Source of the DNA: Ananas comosus
Lineage: Eukaryota; Streptophyta; Magnoliopsida; Poales; Bromeliaceae
Assembly (NCBI RefSeq): GCF_001540865.1
Contig: NC_033632.1
Coordinates: 1,763,435 to 1,827,434 of the forward strand
Direction: 5' to 3'
Length of the DNA: 64,000 nt
Both the position numbers and the translations under genes were made by a program. Below the pieces are notes generated by a model. The model was not told where the DNA came from. It searched no databases and saw only the letters and a program-made list of their open reading frames with translations. Shown piece after piece: positions 50,801-62,234 of the stretch. How positions within the stretch are numbered: the first letter of the stretch is position 1; each line of letters opens with the position of its first letter.

Positions 50801-53800
50801 GGTGGTTCCTTTTACTCTATATGCCAAATTCTACATTGCTGAGGTGAATCTTCTGAAGTACGTACTTATTATTCTTCAGACTTCTCTTTCTTGAATGTTT
50901 AATAGCATGTGAACATACTTGTATTTAGAGATGTCAACGGGTCGGATTTGGAGCAGATTTTCAAAAACCCGAACCCGAACCCGACTCCAAACCCGACTCC
51001 AAACTTGAGACCCAAACCTGACGGATTTTAAAAATCCATATCCAAACTCGAACCCGACCAAAAATCCGAAACCCGAACCCGAAAATTTGAACCCGAAACA
51101 ATTATTTTTTTTTTCAATATTTCAAAATATATTACATTAAATCTAAATTTTTAAAATACAAATTCAAATATAACATCAAATTTTTATATATATATATATA
51201 TATTATATATAATGCAAAATAAATTCGGGTCGGGTTCGGATTTGGATCGGGTACAGTCAAAATCCATATCCGAATCCATATCTGTCGGGTTTTTATTTTT
51301 GATATCCATATCCGAATCCATATCTATTTAGCATTAGATATATCCGCTCTATTCGGGTTTGGGTTCGGATAAAATTTCGGGTATCCATATCCATTGACAT
51401 CCCTACCTGTATTATGGGGACTAGGGATGACATAATTTTTTTGTCAAGACCAAAATAGTTGAAGGGTAAAAAAAAAGAAGAAAAAAACACTAACAGCCAG
51501 AGTTGGAGATAAAGTTTGGCAGCTAAAAGAAATAGCTTAGAGATGTGGCTTGAATGGCTCAATTACAAATTTAGTTCATGAAGTTTGACCTTCATTTCCA
51601 TTTCATCTCATGGTTTCAGTTATGTAGCAATCTAATCCCTAAAGGTTGTATACTTGTATGACATAACTATATGTCCTTATATTAGTATACTGTCTGAAAA
51701 AGTTGCTACTTATGCTCCATCATTAGACTTTTCTTAAACTTGGAGGGTGAAATTTAAAATTGGGTTGAACTTACAGATTATGTTGTTAAAATTGAAACTC
51801 AGAGGATGAAACTGAAATGGAAGTCAAACTTCAGTTACTGTACTATTACAAAAGAAAGTGAGGACGAATTGAAGCTCGAGTCAAACTTCAAGGACTAAAG
51901 TTGTAATAAAAGATGCTTATGAAATCCTAGTGGAAAAATCAATGGAGATATACAATAAAAATTTTTAAAAAATGGTCAATATATTCCTACCTTTTCAATA
52001 AACACATTTCTCATGCGTTGATCTAGTCCTTAGAGTTCATAAAGGTTGACTAGGCTATATGCTATTTCTGGTTCTTTCTTTTCAGTTCATTGTGAAATTT
52101 TAATATTACTGGTGCTTTTAATTTATCACCCTTGAAATTAACTATTTGTATACTTCCGTGATTTTTCTGTATCTCGGTATCTTTCTTCAGGACAAAGGGT
52201 TCAAGGTGGAGCATTATTTGCATCGTGGCCAAGCACTGGCTGCTTTCAACCATCTTCTTTCTGTACGAGCTTTGAGCTTAAAATCAGCAAATGCACGACA
52301 AGAACTTTCTGCACAACCCAACAACATACATTTGGATGTACAAAAGATTCTCACCGCGTTAAGTCAAACCGAAGTGTCAGTTGTTCAATCAGTATGCCCT
52401 GCTTATCGCTTAAATGACTTGATTCCTTTGTTTCCATTAGTTTTAGTTCATTTAAGGGTGAATTACAGATTTAGTCCTAAATGCTTGATCTGTATTTCTA
52501 TTTGTCCTTATAGTTTCAATACAGAGTTGGCATGGTACAGTGCTGTTTGGTTTTTGAAGAAAAGCTAAACCAAATGGGGATTGTTATTTACTTATATATA
52601 TTTCAACCAAAAAGGAACCGAGAAGATATAGAACTGAACCCCGCCAAAAATGAAAAATTCAGTTTAGGTTGGTTCTGCATGCTGGTTAGTATTATGTGAA
52701 AGATGTTTGGAATCCGTAACATGTTCTCATGTATTTTAGTAAGTAATTACTTTGTTTTCCTCCAAAGACCTTCAGGTTCATAATCAACTGGTTACCCTTT
52801 TACCTATTTTATATGTTACATATCAATTTTCTTTTAAACAGTTCAAACCAAAGCAGAACCAAGTTCCAGTCCTAAATGATACAGTTTCAGATAAAAAACC
52901 GAACCAAACTGAACTGACCTGTTGCCCAGTCATTGGGGTTTCAGCCTATCCCTAGTTTCGATTGCAACAATTAAGTCTCTAAAGTTTGTTAATGCATGGT
53001 AGTTTAGTCCTGTTGATCCTCTGTCCGAAAAGATGTTGTGACAGACTTTGCGTTGTTATAAAGTCAAAACCTCTGATGAAATAGAAATTGGAGTCAAAGA
53101 TAAACTTCACTGACAAAATTTTTGAAATTACAAGAATGGAATTGAAATCAAAGTGATTCTTCAGGGACTAAATTGTTGTAATCGGAACTCTAAGGACGAA
53201 ACTGTAATCTAGTGTGAACTCCGAGGATTGAATTTGTAATTAACCCTTCAAACAAAAGAAAATTATTAATTCTCGTATCTTCTTCTACACTAGGTTCTGC
53301 CACTAGCTATCACACACTTTGAAGACTATACTTTGGTTGCCTCATGCATCTTCTTGTTGGAACTGTGTGGCCTTTCCACTAACATGCTTCGCCTTGATAT
53401 CACTGCACTTCGGCGCATCTCTTCTTATAATAAGTCGGCCAACATGGCAGTTCCTGGAAGTGATATTACTCTATCTCTTGCTCATTCATTAGCGGAAGAT
53501 TATATCTGCCATGATTATCTCCGTCTTTTGGAGCAACCAGTTTCTTCACAAAGTTCAAAAGGAAAACAACAACAACAGCAACCTTCGCGGCCTCTTATAA
53601 GTGTCTTACACCATTTAGAAAAGGCTAGTTTGCCGTTAATTAATGAAGGAAAGAGCTGTGGTTCGTGGCTTTTAACTGGTGTTGGTGATGGGTCTCTGTT
53701 TCGATCCGAGCAAAAAAAGGCTAGCCATCATTGGAGCTTAGTTACGGAGTTTTGTACAATGCATCAACTTCCATTAAGTACAAAATATCTTGCTTTGCTT

Positions 53801-56800
53801 GCGAATGACAATGATTGGGTACTCATCTATCTCCCTTTCCTACTCACTCTCCATCTCTAACTTTTTTTACTTCTCTGTATATATATATTTTTTATGGCAG
53901 TGACATATATATGAGCTCAAAAGTTACTTTAAACCCTTTTTGATTTTTTGTAGGTTGGTTTCCTAAGCGAAGCTCAGCTGAGTGGATTCTCAACTGATGT
54001 TATTATCCGAGTGGTAATTTTGCTTTATTTTAAAATTCATTCGCTAATCACCATGGGCTAATAATAGGAACTAAGGATTCTACATTGCTAGTATTATTCA
54101 GGGCCATTTGCTTATTCATCCCAACGAATATTCTGTTTACATATGTATATAACTATGTCACTTGAAAGTGCAGTTTTCATTTAAGGATTCATCCAATTCA
54201 CGGGGAAAGTTGTTTCTTTATGAGATAAAATTACTGGAAGGGCATTTCTATAAGTGAAAGGATTATATGAAAGAAATTGAGGTTTCTAAGGGTCTATATG
54301 AAATTCAGATGTTTGAAGGACGTATATGTAAAAAGAATAAATGACAATTTAAGGTTACATGTTGTAGTATGTACATATATTATTTTACCGGAGCTTGGTT
54401 GTGATTTATTGAATTTGGGTGCTTTTCAGGCATCTGAGGAGATAAGGGATCCACGACTGAAAATGCACATATTAACTGTCCTTAGAAGCATGCAATCAAC
54501 AAGAAAGAAAGCAAACTCTTCAGCAAACTTGGCATCTTTAGGAAACAGTGAAGCTTTCTTATTGGTTGATGGACCAAATAATCTCTCTATGGAACTTTTT
54601 GCTATTATCGCAGAGTGTGAGAAGCAAAAATATCCTGGGGGAGCGCTTCTAAACAAAGCAAAAAACATGCGCTGGCCATTTTTAGCAATTGTTGCTTCAT
54701 GCTTTCCAGATGTGTCCCCTCTATCAAGCTTAATAGTTTGGCTTGAGATTACAGCAGCAAGGTAGCATTGTTCTTTGTTTGTTCTTGTGTCCTTGCTAGT
54801 TACTATGTTCGGTTTAACCATAGCTTACGCCTGTTTTTTTATTCCCCACTAGAGTTTCTTCATGTGTGCTTAATGAGTAGCATTGTTTGAAGCAGCACTA
54901 GCAGTTTTTTAATTAGGGTAAAATGTCTGAATAGTCCCTGTAACTTCACAGCATTGCAAACTGTCCCTGAAATTTTTACTCAAACATTTTTACTCAAACA
55001 TCTGTCCCTGACTTTCCTGTATATAGAATTGCATCTCTAACTGAAACTACCTGACATCTGTTGGGTCATGTGCTCATCGCATGACCTTTTTACTGTAAAC
55101 TGACCATGTTCTATAAATCCATTTTACAGGAGAAAGGTAAAATGGTCATTTTACAGAAAAAAGTTATACGCTAAAATGTGATTGACAAATGTCAGGGCAA
55201 GTTGGGTGTCGGTGATCCACTAGACCGGCCCAATCGTACGGTTAATAAAAACTGTGATCCAATTTTTAAAAGGTAAAAAACGTACAGAGGTTACCTGAAC
55301 TATGGACTGTTTTGAATCGGCTATCCAACATTTCAAAACTTTGATTTCCAACATTTCAATATTGCATTAGTACAGGAACTACATATACAATCGACTGTTT
55401 TAATTAAGATCTCATGCTCTCCTCCCTGAAAGCAAAAGTTGAAACCTCAAAATAGGCTTATTTCAGCTTCCTGTGAAAGTAGAAGTTTTGAACCTTTTGT
55501 TTGCTAAAGCCTGTCTGATGCTTCTGAGACATGAGAAGCTGTTCCAGAAACTGTACTGACCAATGACTTCCAAGTCCTAAATGAGAAAGTGGCTCCTTTT
55601 TGTTACAATCTCTATAGTACAACTTTTTTCTCTTCTAAAATCATGCTACTTTCCCCATTAACATTTTCTTTCCGTTTTCAGGGAGACATCGTCCATCAAG
55701 GTGGATGATATTTTCTCCAAAATAACTAGTAATGTAGGTGCTGCCATCAAGGCCACCAATAAAGCATTACCAACCGAAGGCCAGCGCATTGCTTTCCATT
55801 ATAATAGGAAGAACCCAAAAAGGAGGCGATTCTCTGAACCCACATTGGAAAAACCAATAGTAATTGACTCTTCTAAAGCTTCTACTGATCAAGAAGTAAT
55901 TGTTGAGGAGGAAAGAAAGGAGCTTATAGTTGAGCAGTCAAGAGTTGTGGGTGATAATGATGAAGGGCTTGCTTCTCTTTCAAATATGGTTGCAGTGCTT
56001 TGTCAAGAACACCTTTTTCTTCCCTTGCTACGAGCATTTGAAATGTTTCTACCATCATGTACCCTTGTCCCTTTCATTCGTTCTCTTCAGGTAAGTCATT
56101 GCTATTGTAGGTAAACTGATGGATAATTACAGATTCTGTTGTTGATTAGGAAGTTTGCCCCTGAAGGTTTGGAAGTGATCCTACAATTTCATCCTCATAG
56201 TCTCTATTTAAACAATTTAGTCCCTGAACTTTATTTTGCATAACAATAAAGTCCTTTGTTTCTGTCAGAAACAAGGCGGCAAGTCTGCATGAATGTTTGT
56301 TATCATTGGAACTCTCTGGACGAAGGTCAAACTTTTAGGACTAAATTGTGAAAATTGAAACTCTTGGGAAGAAATTGAAATTGGAGTCAAACTGTAAGGA
56401 CTAAGTTGCCAAATTGAAAATCTTAGTGCAAGATTGATACCGGGGTCAGCCTTACGGGACTAATTTGTGACTAATTTTAGATTCTAGCTGGACACGCTGA
56501 TCTACTTGTGCAATTTATTTGGCTGACTTACAAGCTCTACTCTTATGTTCTATCAATTTTAGGCATTTTCTCAAATGCGGTTATCTGAAGCCTCGGCACA
56601 TCTACTATCATTCTCGGGTCGAATAAGGGATGATCTCCATTCTGCGCAAACAAACACAGCTAGAGATGGGGTAGTTAATGTAGCATGGATAATTACCACA
56701 TCTGTGAAAGCCGCAAATTCAATGCTTTCTACATGTCCCTCAGCATACGAGCAAAGATGCTTATTACAGCTTCTTGCAGCAGCTGACTTTGGAGATGGCG

Positions 56801-59800
56801 GGTCTTCTGCAGCTTATTTCCGCAGACTGTACTGGAAAATTAATTTGTCTGAACCTTCTTTATCCGATTATGATTATGGATTTGTGGGGAGTGATACTGC
56901 AGATGACTTTTCTTTATTAATGGCATTAGAAAGAAACGGACGTTGGGAGCAAGCTCGTAACTGGGCAAAGCAGCTGGACTCAAGTAATTCATCCTCAAAA
57001 TCAGCTGTTCATCATGTCACAGAATCACAGGTATTTAGATATGTCCTGCAAAATCATCTATTTGCATATAGGCACCTGTAAAATGTGAATTTGCTTATTG
57101 TCCCGCCCTTGTACATAGAAAAGTGCTCCCTTTAAGTACTGTTTGCCCTCAAATTTTTTGTACATACAAAAGTGCATTATGATTATCTATTTTTCCATTA
57201 GATGCTATGTTGAGACAAAATACTTGCTGCTACGTTAAATATGGCGCTTTATTAGGCTGCAACTTTCGTTAACTAAAGGTTTTGCCTTTTTTGAATTTTC
57301 CTCTTTTAGCAGTTTTTCGAGCATGATTGTTGCATAAAGCTGCATATTGAGTTTGTTATGTATACAAAGAAAAGTAAGTAGTTTTTTTAGCAGTTTTTCG
57401 AGCATGATTGTTGCATAAAGCTGCTTATTGAGTTTGTTCTGTATATTGTATACAAAGAAAAGTATGTAGTTTTTGGGACATGGGAGTTCTTATTTGGCAT
57501 AAAACTTGTATTAGAGTTGCACAATGCCCATTCTTTCTTATAAAAATTTAATTTTTATCATATAAAATGAATTATGCAGGCCGAAGCCATGGTGGCGGAG
57601 TGGAAGGAGTTTCTATGGGATGTCCCACAAGAGAGAGCTGCTTTATGGGGCTATTGTCAAGCGCTTTTTGTTAGATATTCATTTCCCACGTTACAGGTTA
57701 TCCTCTTAACAGCATCTGCAAATATTTTGATGATCAACATGTTTAAGAAACATCTATTTAATCAAGAAATACTGACAATGTAGCACTGTAAAATTATCTA
57801 CTGACATATATCCCTGTAAAAGTCTGATTTATTATTAAGTTTAATTTCTTATGTAAATACCCTTGTTTTCATGAAAAGTGCCTCTCTTTAAGAATTGTTT
57901 GGTAGATGCATAGCTCTCTAGAGACATAACTTCATAGGTACCCTCCAATAGTTCGGAATATCATATAAGCCCACGATCTACAAAAAGCATTCGTTACTGC
58001 TCTTCAAAATGCACTTCTTTTTCATACCAAAAAGGTATTTTTGAGTATTTATGTATATTTGGGTCATCTATGTTATTTCAAACTTTTGAGTGGCATGCAT
58101 GAACTTTATCCAACAAAAGAGAAGGGTAGAGCCTTTTTAGTTTTTTTTTTTTTTTATGGAAATTCAAATCTTACACAGGCATAGATGATATTATATTGAT
58201 ATATGTTATGTAAAAGCCCCTAAATTGTCAATTATTGTGAAATCTGATTCTACTGTGTCTTCAGGCTGGATTATTTTTCCTCAAGCATGCAGAGGCTGTC
58301 GAAAAAGAGATCCCAGCAAGAGAACTACATGAAATGCTCCTGCTTTCTTTACAATGGCTAAGTGGAACTATAACTCAATCAGCACCGTAAATTTTTGTTC
58401 CATTTTTTCTTTGATTTAACAAAATATGCCCAATTGGTATTTCTCATTCTTCAAAGTATTAAATATTAATTCCTTTTCTTTTTTATAGAGTTTATCCTCT
58501 GAACCTTTTGCGGGAGATTGAGACTCGAGTGTGGCTTCTAGCTGTAGAAGCAGAAGCTCAGTCAAAAGCTGAAGCTGATTTTACACCACCCAATTCTCTT
58601 CAGAATCTTGTGGTTAGAAATGCCACCAGCATTATAGAACAGACTGCAAATATCATCACAAAAATGGATAATAATATAAATAATGTAACACGGATGAAGG
58701 CTACAGATAGGAATGGCACGAAGGAAAATAATGTATCACATCAGATAGCAGCAAACATTTCAAGAATGAAAAGAAGGGGCAAACCCTATTTGCCTCTAAG
58801 AAGGCATGTTGATAATGATGACAGCATAAATGATTCTGATGATTTTTCTTATTCTCCTCAAAATTCAAGGACCAATGCTGAAATATCTAGACATTTGGCA
58901 CTACAAGAGGAAAGTGAGAAGATTGAAGACTCAGTCTCTGGATGGGAGCAAAATGTGAGGCCTGTAGATATGGAAAGAGCTGTTCTTTCCTTGTTGGAAT
59001 TTGGGCAAATAAGTGCTGCTAAACAGCTTCAGCAAAAGCTGTCTCCTACACATGTTCCGCTGGAACTTGTCCTAATAGATGTTGCTTTGAAGATTGCTAC
59101 TTTATCATCGTCCAGTAGCAGTGGGGAGATAAGTTTGAAAGTGCTTGATCGAGAAGCCCTTTCAATTATCCGATCACTCAATGTACCAGACAGCAACAAT
59201 ATGATCGACCCAACACAGGTCTGGTATTGTTTTAGTTGTATGAAGATTTCTTTTAAGTACTAGAGTATATATGTAAGAAATTACAATTTTGATAGGCATA
59301 CATGGAAATTTAGAATTTAAAGGGATAACTTTGCGGGAGTATATGTAGATCTCTAAAATTTTGTCTCAGAAACAAGTATTTTTTTCCCTTAGATATTTGT
59401 TGCAATTTACAGGCCTTGGAATTGTTAGCTGCTAAGTGTGGTGAAGGTTGTGGTCGTGGTCTTTGTAGGAGAATAATAGCAGTTGTTAAAGCAGCAAAAG
59501 TATTGGGCCTCTCATTCTATGAGGCATTTGAGAAACAGCCGATTGAGCTTCTACAATTGCTTTCTCTAAAAGCACAAGACTCTCTTGAAGAAGCCAAGCT
59601 CTTAGTTCAAACTCACACGATGCCTGCTCCTAGTATTGCAAGAATTCTTGCTGAATCATTTCTAAAGGCATGTCTTTAATCTCCTTGTTGGTTCATATAA
59701 TTGCTAGCATTGTATTTATTTTGGCATATATACCCCTCAAAAGTTGCAATTTATGTTTTAATGCTTGAAAAACAACTCATAGTTGTCTTGAATGCCCTTG

Positions 59801-62234
59801 ATTATTATAAATTATCTCATATTTGTGTGAACGACCTCTGTTTATGGTAAAAAAGAAGCCATCAACTGATTCAGGGTTACCCAAAAATTGTCCCAGAACT
59901 TGCATTTTCAGTGCGAAAAGCTCGCAACTGGTGCGGTATAAACTCAAATATGGGCTATTTTGATAGGTACAGGCATAATTTGTAAGTTTTGAATCAACAT
60001 ATACACTCAGCTATGGGCTATTTCAAAGGGTGTTTGAGTACATTGTAACTTCTGAGGGCTGTATATGCAATGCTGCATTTTGAGGTATATTTGCAAAAAT
60101 TTTTTATAACATGTACTTGTATGCTAACCACTAAGTCTATCTGTTTTTGCTTTTTATAGGGCTTGCTAGCTGCGCATCGTGGAGGGTACATGGATTCTCA
60201 AAAGGAGGAAGGTCCAGCCCCACTTTTGTGGAGGTTCTCTGACTTCTTGAAGTGGGCCGAACTTTGCCCTTCAGGACCAGAGATTGGCCACGCACTAATG
60301 CGGTTGGTGATGACTGGACAAGAAATACCTCATGCTTGCGAGGTAGAAAGTTAATATTTTGTAGGATGCTTGAATAAGATATCCTCTTTACTTTGTTGAT
60401 TACCAGAAGTTATACCCTTCTCTCATCGTGCTGTGATAATATTCATAGGTCGAACTCCTCATACTCTCTCACCATTATTACCATTCCTCCGCCTGCTTGG
60501 ACGGGGTCGATGTCCTCATAACCCTAGCGGCAAATAAAGTTGAATCTTATGTACTGGAGGGGGATTTCTCTTGTTTGGCTCGGTTAATAACCGGAGCAAG
60601 CAACTTCCATGCCCTAAACTTCGTCCTTAACATCCTCATAGAGAATGGCCAGCTTGAGCTCCTCCTCCAGAAATACTCAGCTGCTGATGCAACCACCGGT
60701 GCGGCAGCAGCAGTGAGGGGTTTCAGAATGGTTGTTCTTTCTTCGCTGAAGCTTTTCAACCCGGATGATCTTGATGCATTTGCTATGGTTTGTAAACAAC
60801 CCTGTTTTATTTATTTAATATCTCTATAGAGGTTCTTGCAAAAATAATCTTTACAAAAGACAATATAACTGAACTTTTCATGGACATAGAGCACATATTT
60901 CCTAGTTGGCTTAATCAATATTTTGGTATGTAAAGTTTCACACTGATTTACATCCTCGGTTTCAAATTTAGACCCTCTAGTCCCTAAAATTTAACCTGCA
61001 TAACAATTACGTCCTTCCGACCTACCATAAAAATATGGCCATGTGCTGAGGCTTTTGCAGCCGCACAAACAGTTTTTCTTTTTTCCTTTAAAATTCCAGC
61101 AACATCTTTTTGCTGCTGCAGTAGGAGCTCCGGTCTGGAACAAACACATTTGAGCCTGGAAGAGCTCGAATCAGCTTTTGCTTTTAGGAGGGTAGAGAAA
61201 TTTTTGTAGCAGCTAAGATCACATGCACTTACTAGTTCGGCAGGAATGATAGAAATGGTCCTATTGCTGGTATTATAAAAGCCTATATGATGACATTGAA
61301 AATTGATGGCGATCAAAAAGCTGCATATTATTGTATGCATAGTGGTTTTCTCCCTCCATTTCTCATTCATTTACTCTTTGTTCAATGTAGGTCTACAACC
61401 ACTTTGACATGAAACACGAGGCCGCCTCCCTGTTGGAATATCGGGCTGCCCTATACATGAATCACTGGTCATCTCTCTGCGAGAAGGACCGCGAGAACAC
61501 TGAGCTCATCGAGGCAATGCGCCATCTCATTGAGGCGGCGGAGGTCCTCTCCACCATCGATGCGGGTCACCGGACCCACCGCGCATGCGCCCTAGCCTCC
61601 CTCCTCTCAATCCAAATCCGAATCCCCGACATCCAGTGGATCAATCTTTCAGATACCAACGCTCGGAGGGTTCTTGTCGATCAGTCCAGATTCCAAGAAG
61701 CCCTGATTGTTGCGGAGGCTTATGGTCTAAACCAACCTAGTGAGTGGGCCCCAGTCTTTTGGAACCAGATGCTGAAGCCGGATCTGATCGAGCGGTTTGT
61801 TGCGGAGTTCGTCGCAGTGCTCCCCTTACAACCTTCCATGCTTCTCGAGCTTGCGAGGTTTTACAGAGCGGAGGTGGCGGCTAGGGGGGACCAGTCACAC
61901 TTCTCCGTGTGGCTTTCGCCAGGTGGCTTGCCGGCCGAGTGGATGAAGCATCTAGCGCGGTCATTCAGGTGCAGATATTTGAATTTCAGATTTCAGATTC
62001 TTTTTTTTCCCCTGCAGACCCATCTTAGATACTAAAGTAGCATTGGAAATTTCTACCAGGAGCCTCTTGAAGAGGACAAGGGATTTGAGGCTTAGGGTGC
62101 AACTGTCGACCATCGCGACGGGATTTGGGGATGTGATCGATTCGTGCACCAAGGTGCTCGATAAGGTCCCGGAGAATGCGGGCCCTCTAATTTTGCGGCG
62201 GGGCCATGGAGGAGCATATCTTCCTCTTATGTAA
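37825..62234 (+). CDS. Spatacsin (SPG11-like) C-terminus family protein, 26 coding exons, 3030 aa
   Basis: Coding exons: 37825-38002, 38086-39819, 41252-41327, 42301-42423, 43543-43798, 44152-44601, 45440-45625, 46085-46378, 48049-48699, 49372-49768, 50149-50291, 50665-50775, 52191-52391, 53294-53818, 53954-54013, 54430-54761, 55682-56090, 56563-57030, 57580-57696, 58265-58386, 58489-59218, 59413-59667, 60160-60342, 60449-60787, 61391-61968, 62060-62234. Phases agree and the joined frame is open to TAA. Sequence such as NGWSLKIARIRQMQLALQYL and SFLK-GLLAAHRGGYMDSQKE matches the recalled Arabidopsis homologue At4g39420. The N-terminal third (residues 1 to about 640, mostly one exon) is propeller-like, the rest helical repeats, and the end the Spatacsin_C domain. 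Animal spatacsin works with spastizin and AP-5 in lysosome reformation; the plant role is inferred. The donor after 59667 is GC. One short QQQQQ run is at about 53567-53581. Confidence 0.93.
44640..45420. other. Spatacsin intron with inverted-repeat-like element
   Basis: Within intron 44602-45439. CCAAACACAATGGAAGTATGAG (44663) and CCAAACACTATGGAGATAAC (44816) are related words flanking about 150 bp, and the region 45000-45250 is rich in GGCCC words. It looks like one or two decayed elements; family unknown. The short open frames here are not exons, since splicing across the intron keeps the reading frame. Confidence 0.4.
46750..46979. mobile_element. MITE family A in spatacsin intron
   Basis: About 230 bp. 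Left end GTCCGGCTATGGTGCTTGTA with hairpin ACCAAG-CA-CTTGGT; body TTACCGTTAGACTT, AGATTATACTATTCAACC, CCACTCAACCCTAGGG, CATCATCCTAACCGCACAT; right end GTACTTTTAAAAGCATAGGA. Flanked by (TA)n on both sides. Same word order as the 12223 copy. Confidence 0.85.
46997..47190. mobile_element. Small inverted-repeat element, family C, in spatacsin intron
   Basis: Left GATAGTAAATGAATAG and right CTATTCATTTACTGG are inverted. The inner word GATCTAAGGGCTAGAAAGTT recurs diverged at about 17004. About 190 bp, between TA and CT microsatellites. Confidence 0.55.
47226..47617. mobile_element. MITE family B, short form, in spatacsin intron
   Basis: About 390 bp. Ends CTAGCTGGAATACTTCTGGA and, inverted, TTCCAAAAGTATTCTAGCA. 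The two halves form a long imperfect inverted repeat (GCTATTTGAACTTCTTAAATT against AACTTAAGAAGTTCAAATAGC). Flanks are (TA)n. Confidence 0.8.
47633..47859. mobile_element. MITE family A, inverted copy, in spatacsin intron
   Basis: Reverse orientation relative to 46750: TCTAGGGTTGAGTGGGTGAT, TTGAATAGTATGATCTAATG, GGTAAATCTAACGG. The left end has hairpin AGCACCAA-GTCA-TTGGTGCT and the right end TAGCACCAAATGCTTGGTGCTA. Followed by a (CT)n tract. Two A copies in opposite orientation flank a C and a B element within 1.1 kb. Confidence 0.85.
50926..51405. mobile_element. hAT-like MITE with 8-bp target duplication, spatacsin intron
   Basis: 480 bp. Ends TAGAGATGTCAACGGGTC and, inverted, CCATTGACATCCCTA. 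Flanked by CTTGTATT (50918-50925) and CCTGTATT (51406-51413), an 8-bp duplication with one mismatch as expected for hAT. Inner arms are repeated CCGAACCCGA and GGGTTCGG words around an AT core. Non-coding. Confidence 0.85.
51556..51905. mobile_element. Family D intronic element, decayed copy
   Basis: Starts AATTACAAATTTAGTTCATG and ends in GTCAAACTTCAAGGACTAAA-GTTGTAAT, related in inverted sense to its start and to the larger element at 52454-53248. Confidence 0.5.
52454..53248. mobile_element. Family D intronic element, TIR AAGGGTNAATTACA, about 795 bp
   Basis: Left AAGGGTGAATTACAGATTTA and right (inverted) AAGGGTTAATTACAAATTCA give a terminal inverted repeat of about 25 bp. It fills almost all of the 52392-53293 intron. 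In its middle (about 52600-52920) is another inverted pair with GGAACCGAGAA / AACCGAACCAAACTGAAC words, apparently a nested element. No transposase and no clear target duplication. Confidence 0.6.
56115..56500. mobile_element. Family D intronic element, third copy
   Basis: Starts GATAATTACAGATTCTGTTG, contains AACAATTTAGTCCCTGAACT and AACAATAAAGTCCTTTGTTT, and ends GGGACTAATTTGTGACTAA. Diverged; lies wholly in the intron 56091-56562. A further fragment (TTTAGACCCTCTAGTCCCTA) is at about 60965-61015. Confidence 0.5.
57309..57472. repeat. Tandem duplication of about 80 bp in spatacsin intron
   Basis: Copies at 57309-57388 and 57390-57472 start GCAGTTTTTCGAGCATGATT and differ at only a few bases plus a short GTATATT insertion in the second. 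High identity points to a recent duplication. It lies about 110 bp upstream of the 57580 exon. Confidence 0.9.
59668..60159 (+). other. GC-AG intron of spatacsin
   Basis: Conserved protein sequence (SFLK then GLLAAHRGG) forces the junction after AAG at 59667, where the intron begins GCATGT. The acceptor is TTTTTATAG|GGC. No in-frame GT donor nearby preserves both the reading frame and the conserved residues. GC donors make up about 1 percent of plant introns. Confidence 0.75.
60160..62234 (+). other. Exons encoding the Spatacsin_C domain
   Basis: Residues about 2607-3030 of the predicted protein, in four exons. They carry the most conserved blocks of the family: LLWRFSDFLKWAELCP, LEGDFSCLARLITG, HALNFVLNILIENGQLELLLQKY, ARRVLVDQSRFQEALIVAEA, YGLNQPSEWAPVFWNQMLKP, LPLQPSMLLELARFYRAE, and the terminal GHGGAYLPLM. 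This codon usage is more GC-rich than in the upstream exons. Conservation is strongest here in the plant homologues I recall, so it anchors the gene identity. Confidence 0.93.
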
